Positions 34,951 to 43,326 of a DNA stretch of 64,000 nt are shown here, one piece after another; position 1 is the stretch's first letter, and every line of letters starts with the position of its first letter. Both the position numbers and the translations under genes were made by a program. The notes below the pieces were generated by a model. The model saw only the letters and a list, made by a program, of their open reading frames with translations. It made no database searches and was not told the origin of the DNA. The stretch covers positions 1-64,000 of the forward strand of contig JBKBLE010000003.1 in the NCBI GenBank assembly GCA_046296655.1. The letters are read 5' to 3'. This DNA is from Cloacibacterium sp046296655. Lineage in GTDB: Bacteria > Bacteroidota > Bacteroidia > Flavobacteriales > Weeksellaceae.

Positions 34951-34954
34951 GAAT

Positions 34955-35497
34955 TTATTTCAGTATATTTTGCGCTTGAACGATGTGTCTTTCATTATGA
35001 TAAACAATAAATCTCAGCGTGTCTCCTAATTTAATTTTAACAAATGGTGCAATAGAAATAGGGATTTTTATTTTACCTAAATCTATTTTTTCAGAAGTTT
35101 CCAGAATTTGTAATAACAGTTTCTGCTGTTCTATAAAAATTAAAATGCTTTCTTTTGTTAAATTTTCGCCCAACGGATTTTTATCTTTTGGCGTTTTCAT
35201 TTTCTTAGTTTTTTTAGTAACCAACATAGAATTTGCGAAGTAATTGCCTAAAGATCCTGTTGAAAAAATTTCTTTAGAATGAGTATTTGATTTTTGAATA
35301 TTTGTTTCCATTAAAGGATAATAATAGTCTGCATATTTTTTCAAATGTTCAATACATTCCAAGATATTCCAAGAGCTTTCTGTTTTTCTAAAACGTAATT
35401 TTTCGTCTGATAAAGCTAGAAAGTCTTTGCAGGTTTCAATATGTTTTTCGGTCTTATTTTTTAAATCTTGTAATAATATTTTAGAGTTCAGTTTCAT
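34955..35497 (-). CDS. DinB-family (YfiT-like) putative metal-dependent hydrolase
   Basis: The 180-residue protein is a four-helix bundle of the DinB/YfiT type. The metal-ligand histidine occurs in SWNILECIEHLKKYADYYYP, and the second histidine pair is in YHNERHIVQAQNI near the C-terminus. These proteins bind a divalent metal and often act as thiol-dependent transferases or hydrolases; the substrate is unknown. It lies 55 nt downstream of the Crp-family regulator gene on the same strand, so the two may be cotranscribed. The stop is next to an inverted repeat. Confidence 0.82.
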   Translation of the reverse strand: MKLNSKILLQDLKNKTEKHIETCKDFLALSDEKLRFRKTESSWNILECIEHLKKYADYYYPLMETNIQKSNTHSKEIFSTGSLGNYFANSMLVTKKTKKMKTPKDKNPLGENLTKESILIFIEQQKLLLQILETSEKIDLGKIKIPISIAPFVKIKLGDTLRFIVYHNERHIVQAQNILK

Positions 35498-35552
35498 CTG
35501 CTAATTTTTTTACAAATTTGAGCATTTGAAACCGTAAAAAACTTGATGCGTG

Positions 35553-36077
35553 TCAAGATTTTTTAATCAACCTTGATAAAGTTTCTGGCGAAATTCTAAG
35601 ATAATTTGCGATGTATTTATGCGGGATATTTTGAAAAAGTTTGGGACTTCTTTTTAAAACTCTTTCGTAGCGGTCTTTTGCAGAAGTGGTTAATAGATCT
35701 ATTTCTCTTTCACTTTGTTGAATAATTAATGTATTGAGTACATCAATCCAAAGATTTTGTAAATAATTCTCTTCTAGAAAATGAAGCAGTTTGTTTTTAG
35801 AAATAGATTTCAGAGTAGCACTTTTAATTGCAGTGATACTATATTTGGTTGGAGTATTGGTTAAAAAACTATCTAAAGCGGTTAAAAAAGAATTGCTATA
35901 ACCGAGTCTGATGATTTGTTCTTCGTCATCAATGATGCAAGAAACTTTTAGGCTACCATCTATTACAAAAAATAAATCTTGATTAATACAATTTTCTTCC
36001 ACCAAATACTCATTTCTTTTGATGGAGATTTGCTTTTCCCAAAGATGATTTTCATTGATGATCGAATTTAAATCCAT
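35553..36077 (-). CDS. Crp/Fnr-family transcriptional regulator
   Basis: The 174-residue regulator has an N-terminal cyclic-nucleotide-binding-like beta-roll (about residues 15-110, KRNEYLVEENCINQDLFFVIDG) and a truncated C-terminal helix-turn-helix (YIANYLRISPETLSRLIKK). It is shorter than classical Crp (about 210), but such forms are common in Bacteroidota. No residues for cAMP or an Fe-S cluster are evident, so the ligand is unknown. It may regulate the DinB-family gene downstream. Confidence 0.85.
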   Translation of the reverse strand: MDLNSIINENHLWEKQISIKRNEYLVEENCINQDLFFVIDGSLKVSCIIDDEEQIIRLGYSNSFLTALDSFLTNTPTKYSITAIKSATLKSISKNKLLHFLEENYLQNLWIDVLNTLIIQQSEREIDLLTTSAKDRYERVLKRSPKLFQNIPHKYIANYLRISPETLSRLIKKS

Positions 36078-36089
36078 AACCTATATTTA

Positions 36090-36122
36090 TAAACCGGCGC
36101 GAGCTTTGCTCGCGCCGGTTCT
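36090..36122. repeat. GC-rich palindrome between the crp-like gene and recA
   Basis: AACCGGCGCGAGC TTT GCTCGCGCCGGTT forms a 13-bp stem. Its core GGCGCGAGC is shared with the 24-bp repeats at 33337-33360 and 34927-34950. It lies 15 nt beyond the recA stop and could serve as a recA terminator on the minus strand, though no good U-tract follows. Confidence 0.7.
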
Positions 36123-36136
36123 GTATCTGAAAAAAA

Positions 36137-37138
36137 TTATTTCTTTTCTTTAATAGCCTCTTTTATTTTTTCAGAAAGCTCCTCTAAAAGTTCAGGATTA
36201 TCTTTTAGTAATTCTTTCACGGCGTCTCTACCTTGTCCCAGTTTAGTATCACCGTAGCTAAACCAAGAACCAGATTTTTTAACAATGTCAAATTCTACAC
36301 CCAAATCTAGAATTTCGCCAACTTTAGAAATTCCTTCTCCATACATAATATCAAATTCTGTATTTTTGAATGGTGGAGCAACTTTGTTTTTCACAATTTT
36401 TACTTTCACACGGTTTCCTACTGCATCTTCGCCTACTTTTATTGGTGAGCCACTTTTTCTGATATCAATTCTTACCGAAGCATAGAATTTCAAAGCATTT
36501 CCACCAGTTGTAGTTTCAGGATTTCCGAACATTACACCAATTTTTTCTCTTAACTGGTTAATGAATATTACGGTACATTTAGTTCTAGAAATCGTTGCCG
36601 TTAATTTTCTCAAAGCTTGAGACATTAATCTTGCGTGTAATCCCATTTTAGAATCGCCCATTTCTCCTTCAATTTCTGCTTTTGGAGTCAATGCTGCAAC
36701 AGAGTCGATTACCACGATATCAATCGCTCCAGAACGGATTAAATTGTCTGCAATTTCTAATGCTTGTTCACCATTATCTGGTTGAGAAATGATTAAATTT
36801 TCTACATCAATTCCCAATTTTTTAGCGTAAACTACATCAAAAGCGTGTTCTGCATCTATGAAAGCCGCAATTCCGCCTTGTTTTTGAGATTCTGCAATTG
36901 CGTGCATGGTAAGTGTGGTTTTACCAGAAGATTCAGGACCATAAATTTCGATGACTCTTCCTTTTGGATAACCGCCAACTCCCAAAGCAATATCTAAACC
37001 AAGTGAACCACTCGGAATTACTTCTACTTCTTCTACTGCACTGTCTCCCATTTTCATTACGGTACCTTTTCCGTAGGTTTTATCCATTTTTTCGAGGACT
37101 AATGCGAGTGCTTTTTTCTTATCGTCTATACTGCTCAT
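36137..37138 (-). CDS. recA: Recombinase A
   Basis: The 333-residue strand-exchange protein has the Walker A motif [10 protein letters not shown], Walker B [22 protein letters not shown], the L1 loop after it and [22 protein letters not shown] for L2. The C-terminal acidic/lysine tail ([18 protein letters not shown]) is typical. Length is normal. Its upstream region, shared with a divergent secreted phosphatase-like gene, contains a -7 box and an ACGACA-based palindrome (see separate entries). Confidence 0.98.
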   Translation of the reverse strand: [333 protein letters not shown]

Positions 37139-37214
37139 TTTTCTTAAATTTTATCAAAAATACAATTAATTTGTTTATACCTAGAAAGAAAATTTCGTTA
37201 TTTTCTTCTTTTCT

Positions 37215-37253
37215 ACGACAAAGATAAAATAGTTGTACGACAAAATATGTCGT
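37215..37253 (-). promoter_or_regulatory. recA promoter with candidate operator
   Basis: On the minus strand the -7 box TATCTTTG reads at 37226-37219. On the plus strand ACGACA occurs at 37215-37220 and again at 37237-37242, where it forms the palindrome ACGACA-AAATA-TGTCGT (37237-37253). The two half-sites are 22 nt apart and bracket the promoter, which suggests a DNA-damage or other repressor site. The regulator is not known. Confidence 0.45.
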
Positions 37254-37302
37254 GTAAACTGATTTAAAATTTTATTTTAGATTTGTAAGATAATTTTACA
37301 TC

Positions 37303-37833
37303 ATGAAAATAATTAAAAGAGCTTCATTTCTCCTTTTACTTTCCATTTTCAGCTTTAATTTGACTTTTGCACAGCAAAAAGTAGATACTGTTTTTGTAGG
37401 TAAAGCGACATCTAAAAATTTAAGACAAAGTATTGATAAAAAAGCTTTGGTTTATATTGTCGTAAGACATGGAGAGAAAGAAAATAATGGCAAAAATCCT
37501 CACCTTTCTGAACCAGGAAAAGAAAGGGCAAAACATTTAGCTCAATTATTCAAAAAAGTAAAAATTCAGAATGCTTTTAGTACTGATTTTTTCAGAACTC
37601 GAGAAACTTTAGAACCTTTGGTTTTACAAAAACAATTAGATTTAAAAATTTACAATCCAAAAGAAATTCCTGAATTTGTGAAAAATGATTTATCTAAAAA
37701 CATTGGAGTCAATATTATTTCAGGACATTCTAATACCAACCCAATTTTGCTCAATGAATTAATTCAGCAACCTTTGTTCAAAGATATTTCAGACGAAAAA
37801 TTTAATGATATTTATATTGTCAATTTTTTTTGA
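37303..37833 (+). CDS. Secreted histidine phosphatase-family protein
   Basis: The 176-residue protein has a signal peptide (ending near TFAQ). The histidine phosphatase RHG motif is in IVVRHGEKENNG, followed by HLSEPGKERAKHLAQLF and FSTDFFRTRETLEPL; the second catalytic His is in IISGHSNTNPILLNELI. It is expected to be a periplasmic phosphatase, with substrate unknown. The gene diverges from recA. Confidence 0.85.
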   Translation: MKIIKRASFLLLLSIFSFNLTFAQQKVDTVFVGKATSKNLRQSIDKKALVYIVVRHGEKENNGKNPHLSEPGKERAKHLAQLFKKVKIQNAFSTDFFRTRETLEPLVLQKQLDLKIYNPKEIPEFVKNDLSKNIGVNIISGHSNTNPILLNELIQQPLFKDISDEKFNDIYIVNFF

Positions 37834-37874
37834 AAATGATAAAAAAGTGAAAGTTTATCATTTATTATACTAAA

Positions 37875-37903
37875 AAAACTGCCTCAAAAAGGGCAGTTTT
37901 TAT
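37875..37903 (+). terminator. Bidirectional terminator after the phosphatase-like gene
   Basis: The stem AAAACTGCC / GGCAGTTTT is flanked by A- and T-rich tracts and lies between two convergent genes. Confidence 0.75.
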
Positions 37904-37904
37904 T

Positions 37905-38417
37905 TTAATTATTTGCAGCGGTATCTTTATTCTTTTTAGATAATTCTGCGATTCTTGAGATGTCATCCAAAGAAAATTTTCCTAAAACTTTTACGTAAAC
38001 CAATTCTTTGTCGTCTCTCACGGTAATCAGTAAATCCTTAACCATGGTATCAGAATCTGTAATGGCAGGCATAATTTTAATTTTAGAATCTTTACTGTTT
38101 ACACTCATCAATTCTTGTAAATTGCTACCAAAAGATTGTATAGAAAATTGATTAATCATTTTATCAGAAGCATTTTGTACGGTGTAAACTTTTACTTTTC
38201 TAATTTTTTTGATCAGGCGAATAACATCTTCTGATTCACCGTCTTCTCTTAATGCTTTTTTGATGTAAGGTTTTACAATAAACATGGGAACATTTATTTT
38301 GGTAACGGTAGCGTTTCCTTTTGTTTCTTCGTTGTAGAGAGACTTTTCACTTAAAATACAAGATTGAAGAGAAACCAAAATGGTAAAAATTGCTATAAGT
38401 TTTAGAAATGATTTCAT
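37905..38417 (-). CDS. DUF4252-family lipoprotein
   Basis: The 170-residue protein has a lipoprotein signal with the cysteine in LVSLQSCILSEK, near residue 20. The body (VKVYTVQNASDKMINQF...LQELMSVNSKDSKIKIM) matches DUF4252, a small Bacteroidota family of unknown function. The start at 38417 (MKSFLKLIAIF) is chosen over one at 38459, because it places the signal peptide correctly. A second DUF4252 gene lies immediately upstream on the same strand, so these are tandem paralogues, one lipidated and one not. Confidence 0.8.
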   Translation of the reverse strand: MKSFLKLIAIFTILVSLQSCILSEKSLYNEETKGNATVTKINVPMFIVKPYIKKALREDGESEDVIRLIKKIRKVKVYTVQNASDKMINQFSIQSFGSNLQELMSVNSKDSKIKIMPAITDSDTMVKDLLITVRDDKELVYVKVLGKFSLDDISRIAELSKKNKDTAANN

Positions 38418-38450
38418 AAGTGTTAATTTTAGTTGACAATGGTTGAAAAG

Positions 38451-38486
38451 AATCGCCATTTTTAAAAATTTGTATAAATGGCGATT
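38451..38486 (-). repeat. Stem-loop between the two DUF4252 genes
   Basis: AATCGCCATTT / AAATGGCGATT form an 11-bp stem between the upstream and downstream DUF4252 genes. The U-tract is poor, so it may be an attenuator or mRNA-stability hairpin, not a full terminator. Confidence 0.5.
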
Positions 38487-38493
38487 TCAGTGT

Positions 38494-39060
38494 TTATTTT
38501 TTAGGTTTTTCTGGTGTTTTAGGCGTTTTGTCTTCTTTTTGAACGTCATTAATCAAGTTAGAAACATCGTCCATAGAGATTTGTCCGTCTAACATCATCA
38601 AGATGTTTTCATCCTCAGAAGAAATGGTTAATACCATGTTATTCAGTAAATTAGAACTTGTGTCTGCTGCTAAAAACTTGATTTTATTGTCTTTGCTGTT
38701 CAGCGTCATCAGTTCATCGTATTTCAGATTTTTTACGGCAGCTAGAATTTCATTTTTTACTTTACTAGCTTCATTGATGGCAGCTAATTGAGCGGCGGTA
38801 GGATTTTCTGCTGTTTCAGGTTTTTCCATGATGAGGATTTTTAAACCATTCATTTTACTGATGAGCGGTTTAATTTTGTCTATATCTGAGTCATCAATAT
38901 TGATGTTATTGAGCAATCTATACATTGGTTTAGCAATCTTAATAGAAGTTACGCCTTCTGCTTCTTGATATTTTTCAAAAATAGCGTCAAGTTTTTCAGT
39001 TTGAGCCAAAGCAAATACTGGCAAAAACATGAGGAATAGGAATGTGATAATATTTTTCAT
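38494..39060 (-). CDS. DUF4252-family periplasmic protein
   Basis: The 188-residue protein has a standard signal peptide (ending near ALAQ) and no lipobox. It shares ILIMEKPETAEN, LMTLNSKDNKIKFLAADT and ISMDDVSNLINDVQ with the lipoprotein encoded downstream. It ends in a Pro/Lys-rich tail (KTPKTPEKPKK). The two genes are 76 nt apart and very likely cotranscribed. No function is established for the family. Confidence 0.8.
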   Translation of the reverse strand: MKNIITFLFLMFLPVFALAQTEKLDAIFEKYQEAEGVTSIKIAKPMYRLLNNINIDDSDIDKIKPLISKMNGLKILIMEKPETAENPTAAQLAAINEASKVKNEILAAVKNLKYDELMTLNSKDNKIKFLAADTSSNLLNNMVLTISSEDENILMMLDGQISMDDVSNLINDVQKEDKTPKTPEKPKK

Positions 39061-39080
39061 TGTATTAATTTTTAGTCATT

Positions 39081-39114
39081 AAAAAAGCCGCTTTCAAAAA
39101 TGTTGAAAGCGGCT
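39081..39114 (-). terminator. Terminator of the GlmU-like gene
   Basis: A 12-bp stem AGCCGCTTTCAA / TTGAAAGCGGCT lies downstream of the GlmU-like stop on the minus strand, followed by a U-tract (A-run 39081-39086). Confidence 0.85.
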
Positions 39115-39229
39115 AGTATTTTTAGTTAATTTTGTCATCCGTAAGAATCACATTTTAATGTCATAAATTTTTTGTTAAGATTCCTTCGGAATGACAAAAG
39201 CAACGTAGAAATCTTTGCATTTAAAAAGA

Positions 39230-40390
39230 TTAACAATTCTCATAAACCCATTTCAGAATCTCCTTATCTTCTTCTGTTAAAGCTATTTTTCTTCTTGCCA
39301 TTGCTCTTTCAGCAACTTCATAAGCGGTTTCTAATCTGAACTTTTCATCTCCTTTGAATCCGCCCCAAGAAAAATGTTCAATCAAATTGGACGGAAATCC
39401 ACTTTTGAAAATATTAGCACCAACTCCCACTACAGTTCCTGTGTTAAATTGAGTGTTAATCGCAGTTTTAGAATGGTCTCCCATAATTAATCCACAAAAT
39501 TGAAGTCCAGTTTTTACAAATTTTTTGTTTTTATAGCTCCAAAGTTTTACTTCGGCATAATTATTTTTTAGGTTAGACGAATTGGTGTCGGCTCCCAAGT
39601 TGCACCATTCTCCAATCACAGAATTTCCTACAAAACCTTCGTGACCTTTATTGGTAAAACCAGTGATAACGATATTATTGACTTCGCCGCCAACTTTAGA
39701 ATGTGGACCAATTGTAGTAGCACCATAAATTTTAGAACCCATATTAATTTTAGAACCTTCACAAAGTGCTAAACTTCCTCTTATTACAGAACCTTCCATA
39801 ATTTCTGCGTTTTTGCCGATGTAGATTTTCCCAGTTTTGCAATTAAGCGTGGCAAATTCTATTTCGGCGCCTTCTTCTATAAATAAATCTTCTTTATTGC
39901 CCAAAAATCCATTGGTTTCAGAAAGTGGAGCAGAAGTTCTTCCTTTGGTCACTAGTTCAAAATCAAAATCAATGGCTTTGTCATTCAGTGAAAATAAATC
40001 CGTAGCTTTTTTAAAGAAAATCAGCTCTTCGGTAATGTCTGTCATTTTCTCAATCTGCGAAAGGGAGAAGTTTTCCATGTTTAATCTTGCCGCCAAAACT
40101 TCGTTTTCATAAATCAAAGCTTCTCCTAATTGTAGATTTTTAATTTGAGCCAAAACACTTTCCGAAGGAAGAAAATTTGGAGTAATCAGTAAACTTTCTT
40201 TCTTTTCGTAAGATTTATATTTTTTTTGAAGATAATCTTCGGTAATGTAAGAAACTTCTGAAGAATCTAACAGTTTTTGCCAACGTTCAGAAAACGTAAG
40301 AATTCCTGTTCTAAGTTCTGCGATAGGTTTGGTGTAAGTAAGTGGAAGGAAATCTCCCCAAAATTGAGCATCAGAAAATATAAGTTGCAT
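39230..40390 (-). CDS. GlmU-family sugar nucleotidyltransferase-like protein
   Basis: The 386-residue protein has an N-terminal nucleotidyltransferase-like domain (MQLIFSDAQFWGDFLPLTYTKPIAELRTG) followed by left-handed beta-helix repeats of acyltransferase type (GKNAEIMEGSVIRGSLALCEGSKI, IGPHSKVGGEVNNIVI). This is the Bacteroidota GlmU-like family (putative sugar nucleotidyltransferase), distinct from GlmU itself; the characteristic glycine-rich pyrophosphorylase loop is not evident. It probably acts on a nucleotide sugar, but substrate and reaction are uncertain. It is upstream of no cotranscribed gene. Confidence 0.8.
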   Translation of the reverse strand: MQLIFSDAQFWGDFLPLTYTKPIAELRTGILTFSERWQKLLDSSEVSYITEDYLQKKYKSYEKKESLLITPNFLPSESVLAQIKNLQLGEALIYENEVLAARLNMENFSLSQIEKMTDITEELIFFKKATDLFSLNDKAIDFDFELVTKGRTSAPLSETNGFLGNKEDLFIEEGAEIEFATLNCKTGKIYIGKNAEIMEGSVIRGSLALCEGSKINMGSKIYGATTIGPHSKVGGEVNNIVITGFTNKGHEGFVGNSVIGEWCNLGADTNSSNLKNNYAEVKLWSYKNKKFVKTGLQFCGLIMGDHSKTAINTQFNTGTVVGVGANIFKSGFPSNLIEHFSWGGFKGDEKFRLETAYEVAERAMARRKIALTEEDKEILKWVYENC

Positions 40391-40548
40391 TTTAATTGAA
40401 TGTTTATTATTAATTGAATGTTTATTATTAAAACTTTCTGTTATTCTGAGCGTAATGAAATGAAGTGAAGAATCTATTGAATAAAAAGATTCTTCATTTT
40501 GCTTTGTTTCATTCAGAATGACAAACGAAAAATTATTCTCAAAAATAC

Positions 40549-40580
40549 AAAAAAAAGTCCTTCAAAATTTTTGAAGGACT
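40549..40580 (-). terminator. rpmE2 terminator
   Basis: The 11-bp stem AGTCCTTCAAA / TTTGAAGGACT with an A-run on its left (a U-tract on the minus strand) lies 27 nt after the gene. Confidence 0.85.
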
Positions 40581-40606
40581 GATTTATTATGAAAAAATCG
40601 GCTAAA

Positions 40607-40858
40607 TTATTTAGCGAATTTTTTGTATTTGTTCATGAATTTGTCTACTCTACCTGCAGTATCTACTAATTTTACTTTACCAGTGTAGAATGGGTGAGAA
40701 GTAGAAGAAATTTCCATTTTGATTAATGGATATTCTTTACCTTCGTAAACAATAGTATCTTTAGTTTCAGCTGTAGATTTGCAAAGAAACACTTCGTCAT
40801 TACTCATGTCTTTGAACACAACTAATCTATAATTTTCTGGGTGAATTCCTGATTTCAT
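40607..40858 (-). CDS. rpmE2: 50S ribosomal protein L31, type B
   Basis: The 83-residue protein matches L31 type B (MKSGIHPENYRLVVFKD ... SHPFYTGKVKLVDTAGRVDKFMNKYKKF). It has a single cysteine and no CxxC zinc ribbon, so it is the zinc-independent form. Such genes are often induced by zinc limitation in other bacteria, but no Zur site is evident here. A single L31 gene of this type may be the only one in many Bacteroidota. Confidence 0.96.
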   Translation of the reverse strand: MKSGIHPENYRLVVFKDMSNDEVFLCKSTAETKDTIVYEGKEYPLIKMEISSTSHPFYTGKVKLVDTAGRVDKFMNKYKKFAK

Positions 40859-41067
40859 ATCTTTATTGTCTTTTTAAATTTTAGTTGATAATAATTGCGT
40901 GTAATGGCACTGCTTTTATTATTCTTAATTTTAGACTGCAAAAATAAAAATATTTTTTGAATTGACAAATAGCGTTTTAAGTTTTTGTGAAAGAAATTTT
41001 ACAGTTTTTGCGTTTTTAGAAACAGTTCAGCTTTTTTCATTAACTTTACGCTTATTTTTAAACTTCC

Positions 41068-42468
41068 ATGAAGACAAAATATTTTCTTTTTTTCGGGTTT
41101 TGGTTGGCTCTTTTTGTTATTTCTTGTAACAGAGACGAAATAGAATTTGATGCACCAAGCAAAAAACTCAGATTTTCGGTAGACACTTTGGTTCTAGACA
41201 CGGTTTACAATCAGGTGAGAAGCGAAACCTATGCTGTAAAAATTTATAACGACGAGAATAAAGATATTTCCATTCCAAAGATTTATCTAGAATCAGGAAA
41301 TGCGTCACTTTACCGAATTAATGTAGATGGAAAAGCGGGAACTGAATTTACCAATGTGCCGCTTCGTAAAAAAGACAGCCTTTATATTTTTGTAGAAATT
41401 GCTCCTATTGCCAATGCTCCAGAAGCAATTGCCGAAGAAAGAATTCAGATAGAATCGCCAGTTGCGAATCAACATGTGACTTTGCTGTCAGTAGTTCAAG
41501 ATGTGGAATTTTATATTTCTACTGAAAACAGTCCGAAAATTTTAACAGACAATACTTCTTGGAACAGTACGAAAGCTAAAATTATTTATGGCGACTTGAA
41601 ATTAGCTGATGGAAAATCACTGACTATTTCTGAGGGAACAAAGGTGTATTTTCATAAAAATGCCAATTTGAAAATCGGGAAAAATGCTCAATTGATTGCT
41701 AATGGAGATTTAGGCAAAGAAGTAATTTTCCGTGGAGATAGAAATGATGCGAGATATGATACGCTTCCTCTTAATTGGGGCGGAATTCAGCTTGAACAAG
41801 GTGCAATTGCCAATTTAAAATATGCTAAAATTTTTGGTGGAACCACTGGTTTAGAACTCAATCACGCTTCTGCTACGCTTAAAAATACGATTGTTCATAC
41901 TTTTCAAGATTTTGGGATTTTAGGAATTAATGCAACCGTTCAAGCAGAAAATTTAGTAATCAATAATTGTGGTCAAGCGAATTTAGGAATTTTTAAAGGC
42001 GGGAATTATACATTTTTACATGCTACTTTTGCTAATTATTGGAACTTAAACAGCACTTTGCCGAGTTTTGGAATCTATGCAACTAACGAATATAACAATG
42101 GAACTTCTACAGAACAAGGCGCTTTAACTTTAAATCTTCAAAATTCTATTGTTTACACCGAAAGAAATAACGCGATACAGTTCAAGCCAACTACTGGACA
42201 AACTTTTAATTATTTCATCGAGAATTGTTTGGTGAAATTTGATGCAGCAAATGCAGGTTTTACTTGGGACGGAAATGCTAAAATTGTGAATTCCATCAAA
42301 AACGAAGATCCAAAATTTGAGAATTATTTCACCCAAAAAATGAATTTGAGAGTGAAAGCAACTTCTCCTGCAAAAGCGAAAGGAAAGGTTTCCACAGCAG
42401 CTTTGGTTCCTCTAGATATTGTAAAAGTGAACAGAACTACTAATCCTACAATTGGAGCGTATCAATAA
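41068..42468 (+). CDS. Outer-membrane lipoprotein with a right-handed beta-helix-like repeat region
   Basis: The 466-residue protein has a lipobox cysteine near residue 20 (FVISCNRDEIEFD). An N-terminal Ig-like domain (residues 30-140) is followed by repeating strands with N-G-rich turns (GTKVYFHKNANLKIGKNAQLIANGDLG, WGGIQLEQGAIANLKYAKIFGG), typical of a parallel beta-helix, and ends in IGAYQ, a common carboxyl end for this flavobacterial family. The function is unknown; such folds bind or cleave polysaccharide. It starts a plus-strand cluster running to 43833. Confidence 0.78.
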   Translation: MKTKYFLFFGFWLALFVISCNRDEIEFDAPSKKLRFSVDTLVLDTVYNQVRSETYAVKIYNDENKDISIPKIYLESGNASLYRINVDGKAGTEFTNVPLRKKDSLYIFVEIAPIANAPEAIAEERIQIESPVANQHVTLLSVVQDVEFYISTENSPKILTDNTSWNSTKAKIIYGDLKLADGKSLTISEGTKVYFHKNANLKIGKNAQLIANGDLGKEVIFRGDRNDARYDTLPLNWGGIQLEQGAIANLKYAKIFGGTTGLELNHASATLKNTIVHTFQDFGILGINATVQAENLVINNCGQANLGIFKGGNYTFLHATFANYWNLNSTLPSFGIYATNEYNNGTSTEQGALTLNLQNSIVYTERNNAIQFKPTTGQTFNYFIENCLVKFDAANAGFTWDGNAKIVNSIKNEDPKFENYFTQKMNLRVKATSPAKAKGKVSTAALVPLDIVKVNRTTNPTIGAYQ

Positions 42469-42478
42469 AATAAATGCC

Positions 42479-42700
42479 ATGAAAATTTTAGTGTTAAATC
42501 CTGAATATTTGTATTATGCAACAATTATTTTAATTGTATTATTCATTTGGATGTTTATCAGAACAATTATCAAAAGAATTGCAAATTTCACTGAAAATTC
42601 TGGAAAGTCTACAGAAAGTTTAGAAGAGATAAAAGAACAATTGAAAATTTTAAATTCTAAAATTGAAAGTTTAGAAAATAAGATGAATCAGACTTCATAA
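42479..42700 (+). CDS. Small single-pass membrane protein
   Basis: A 73-residue protein with one membrane segment (YLYYATIILIVLFIWMFIRTI) followed by a coiled-coil tail (SLEEIKEQLKILNSKIESLENKMNQ). The start at 42479 (MKILVLNPEYLYY) is preferred because the upstream alternative at 42452 lies inside the preceding gene. It begins 10 nt after the lipoprotein stop and precedes the MazG-like gene by 8 nt, so the genes are probably one operon. Function is unknown. Confidence 0.7.
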   Translation: MKILVLNPEYLYYATIILIVLFIWMFIRTIIKRIANFTENSGKSTESLEEIKEQLKILNSKIESLENKMNQTS

Positions 42701-42708
42701 CTCATAAA

Positions 42709-43035
42709 ATGGAAATAAAAATTCTACAAAATCAAGTTGATGAATGGATAAAAACCATTGGTGTTCGTTATTTTAATGAATTAACGAATATGGCAATGTT
42801 AACCGAAGAAGTAGGAGAGGTTGCCAGAATTATTGCCAGAAGATATGGTGAACAAAGCGAAAAAGAATCTGATAAATCTAAAGATTTAGGCGAAGAATTA
42901 GCAGATGTACTTTTTGTAACTTTGTGCTTGGCAAACCAAACTGGTGTAGATTTACAAGCCGCTTTTGATAAAAAGATGAAAGTAAAAACCGAAAGAGATT
43001 TTGACCGTCATCAAAATAATGAAAAACTGAAATAA
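42709..43035 (+). CDS. MazG-like nucleotide pyrophosphohydrolase
   Basis: The 108-residue all-alpha NTP pyrophosphatase has the motif LTEEVGEVARIIARRYGEQ followed by DLGEELADVLFVTLCLAN, giving the ExxE...ExxD metal ligands of the MazG/dUTPase-2 fold. It should hydrolyse a (d)NTP or modified nucleotide to monophosphate and PPi, a nucleotide-pool cleaning role. It is in the middle of a compact plus-strand cluster, with two nt to the next gene. Confidence 0.87.
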   Translation: MEIKILQNQVDEWIKTIGVRYFNELTNMAMLTEEVGEVARIIARRYGEQSEKESDKSKDLGEELADVLFVTLCLANQTGVDLQAAFDKKMKVKTERDFDRHQNNEKLK

Positions 43036-43037
43036 TA

Positions 43038-43274
43038 ATGAGAGAACCCAAAATTATTACTGATTTAAGACACAAAGTAGAACATGAATGGTTCGGAACG
43101 CTCACCAGATTTGGGAGTAGACTAGGAATTCCTGTTTCTAAATTACGTGTATTTTTCATTTATTCCACTTTTGCTACTGCTGGTTTTTTCTTCTTGGTTT
43201 ATCTCATGATGGCATTTACACTTTGGGTAAAAGATATTTTTGTCACCAGAAGACCTAATGTTTTTGACCTATAA
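43038..43274 (+). CDS. PspC-domain membrane protein
   Basis: The 78-residue protein carries a PspC-like segment (LGIPVSKLRVFFIYSTFATAGFFFLVYLMMAF) with one or two membrane helices. PspC proteins are inner-membrane stress sensors or envelope regulators, but short stand-alone versions of this type are not characterised. It starts two nt after the MazG-like stop. Confidence 0.78.
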   Translation: MREPKIITDLRHKVEHEWFGTLTRFGSRLGIPVSKLRVFFIYSTFATAGFFFLVYLMMAFTLWVKDIFVTRRPNVFDL

Positions 43275-43326
43275 ATAATAGTTTTCATTAAAGTCAAAAA
43301 TCGCAAATCAAAAATTGTAAATAAAA

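Larger units (their letters stand above)
34645..34954. other. Gap after the deoxyhypusine synthase-like gene filled with repeats
   Basis: This 310-base gap between convergent genes has no gene. It holds an intrinsic terminator (34681-34709), a block of the CCCCTTCTTTGAAGGG...GGGGTAGTG type (about 34711-34759), the inverted hairpin element copy 5 (34794-34878) and the inverted 24-bp repeat (34927-34950). Confidence 0.7.
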
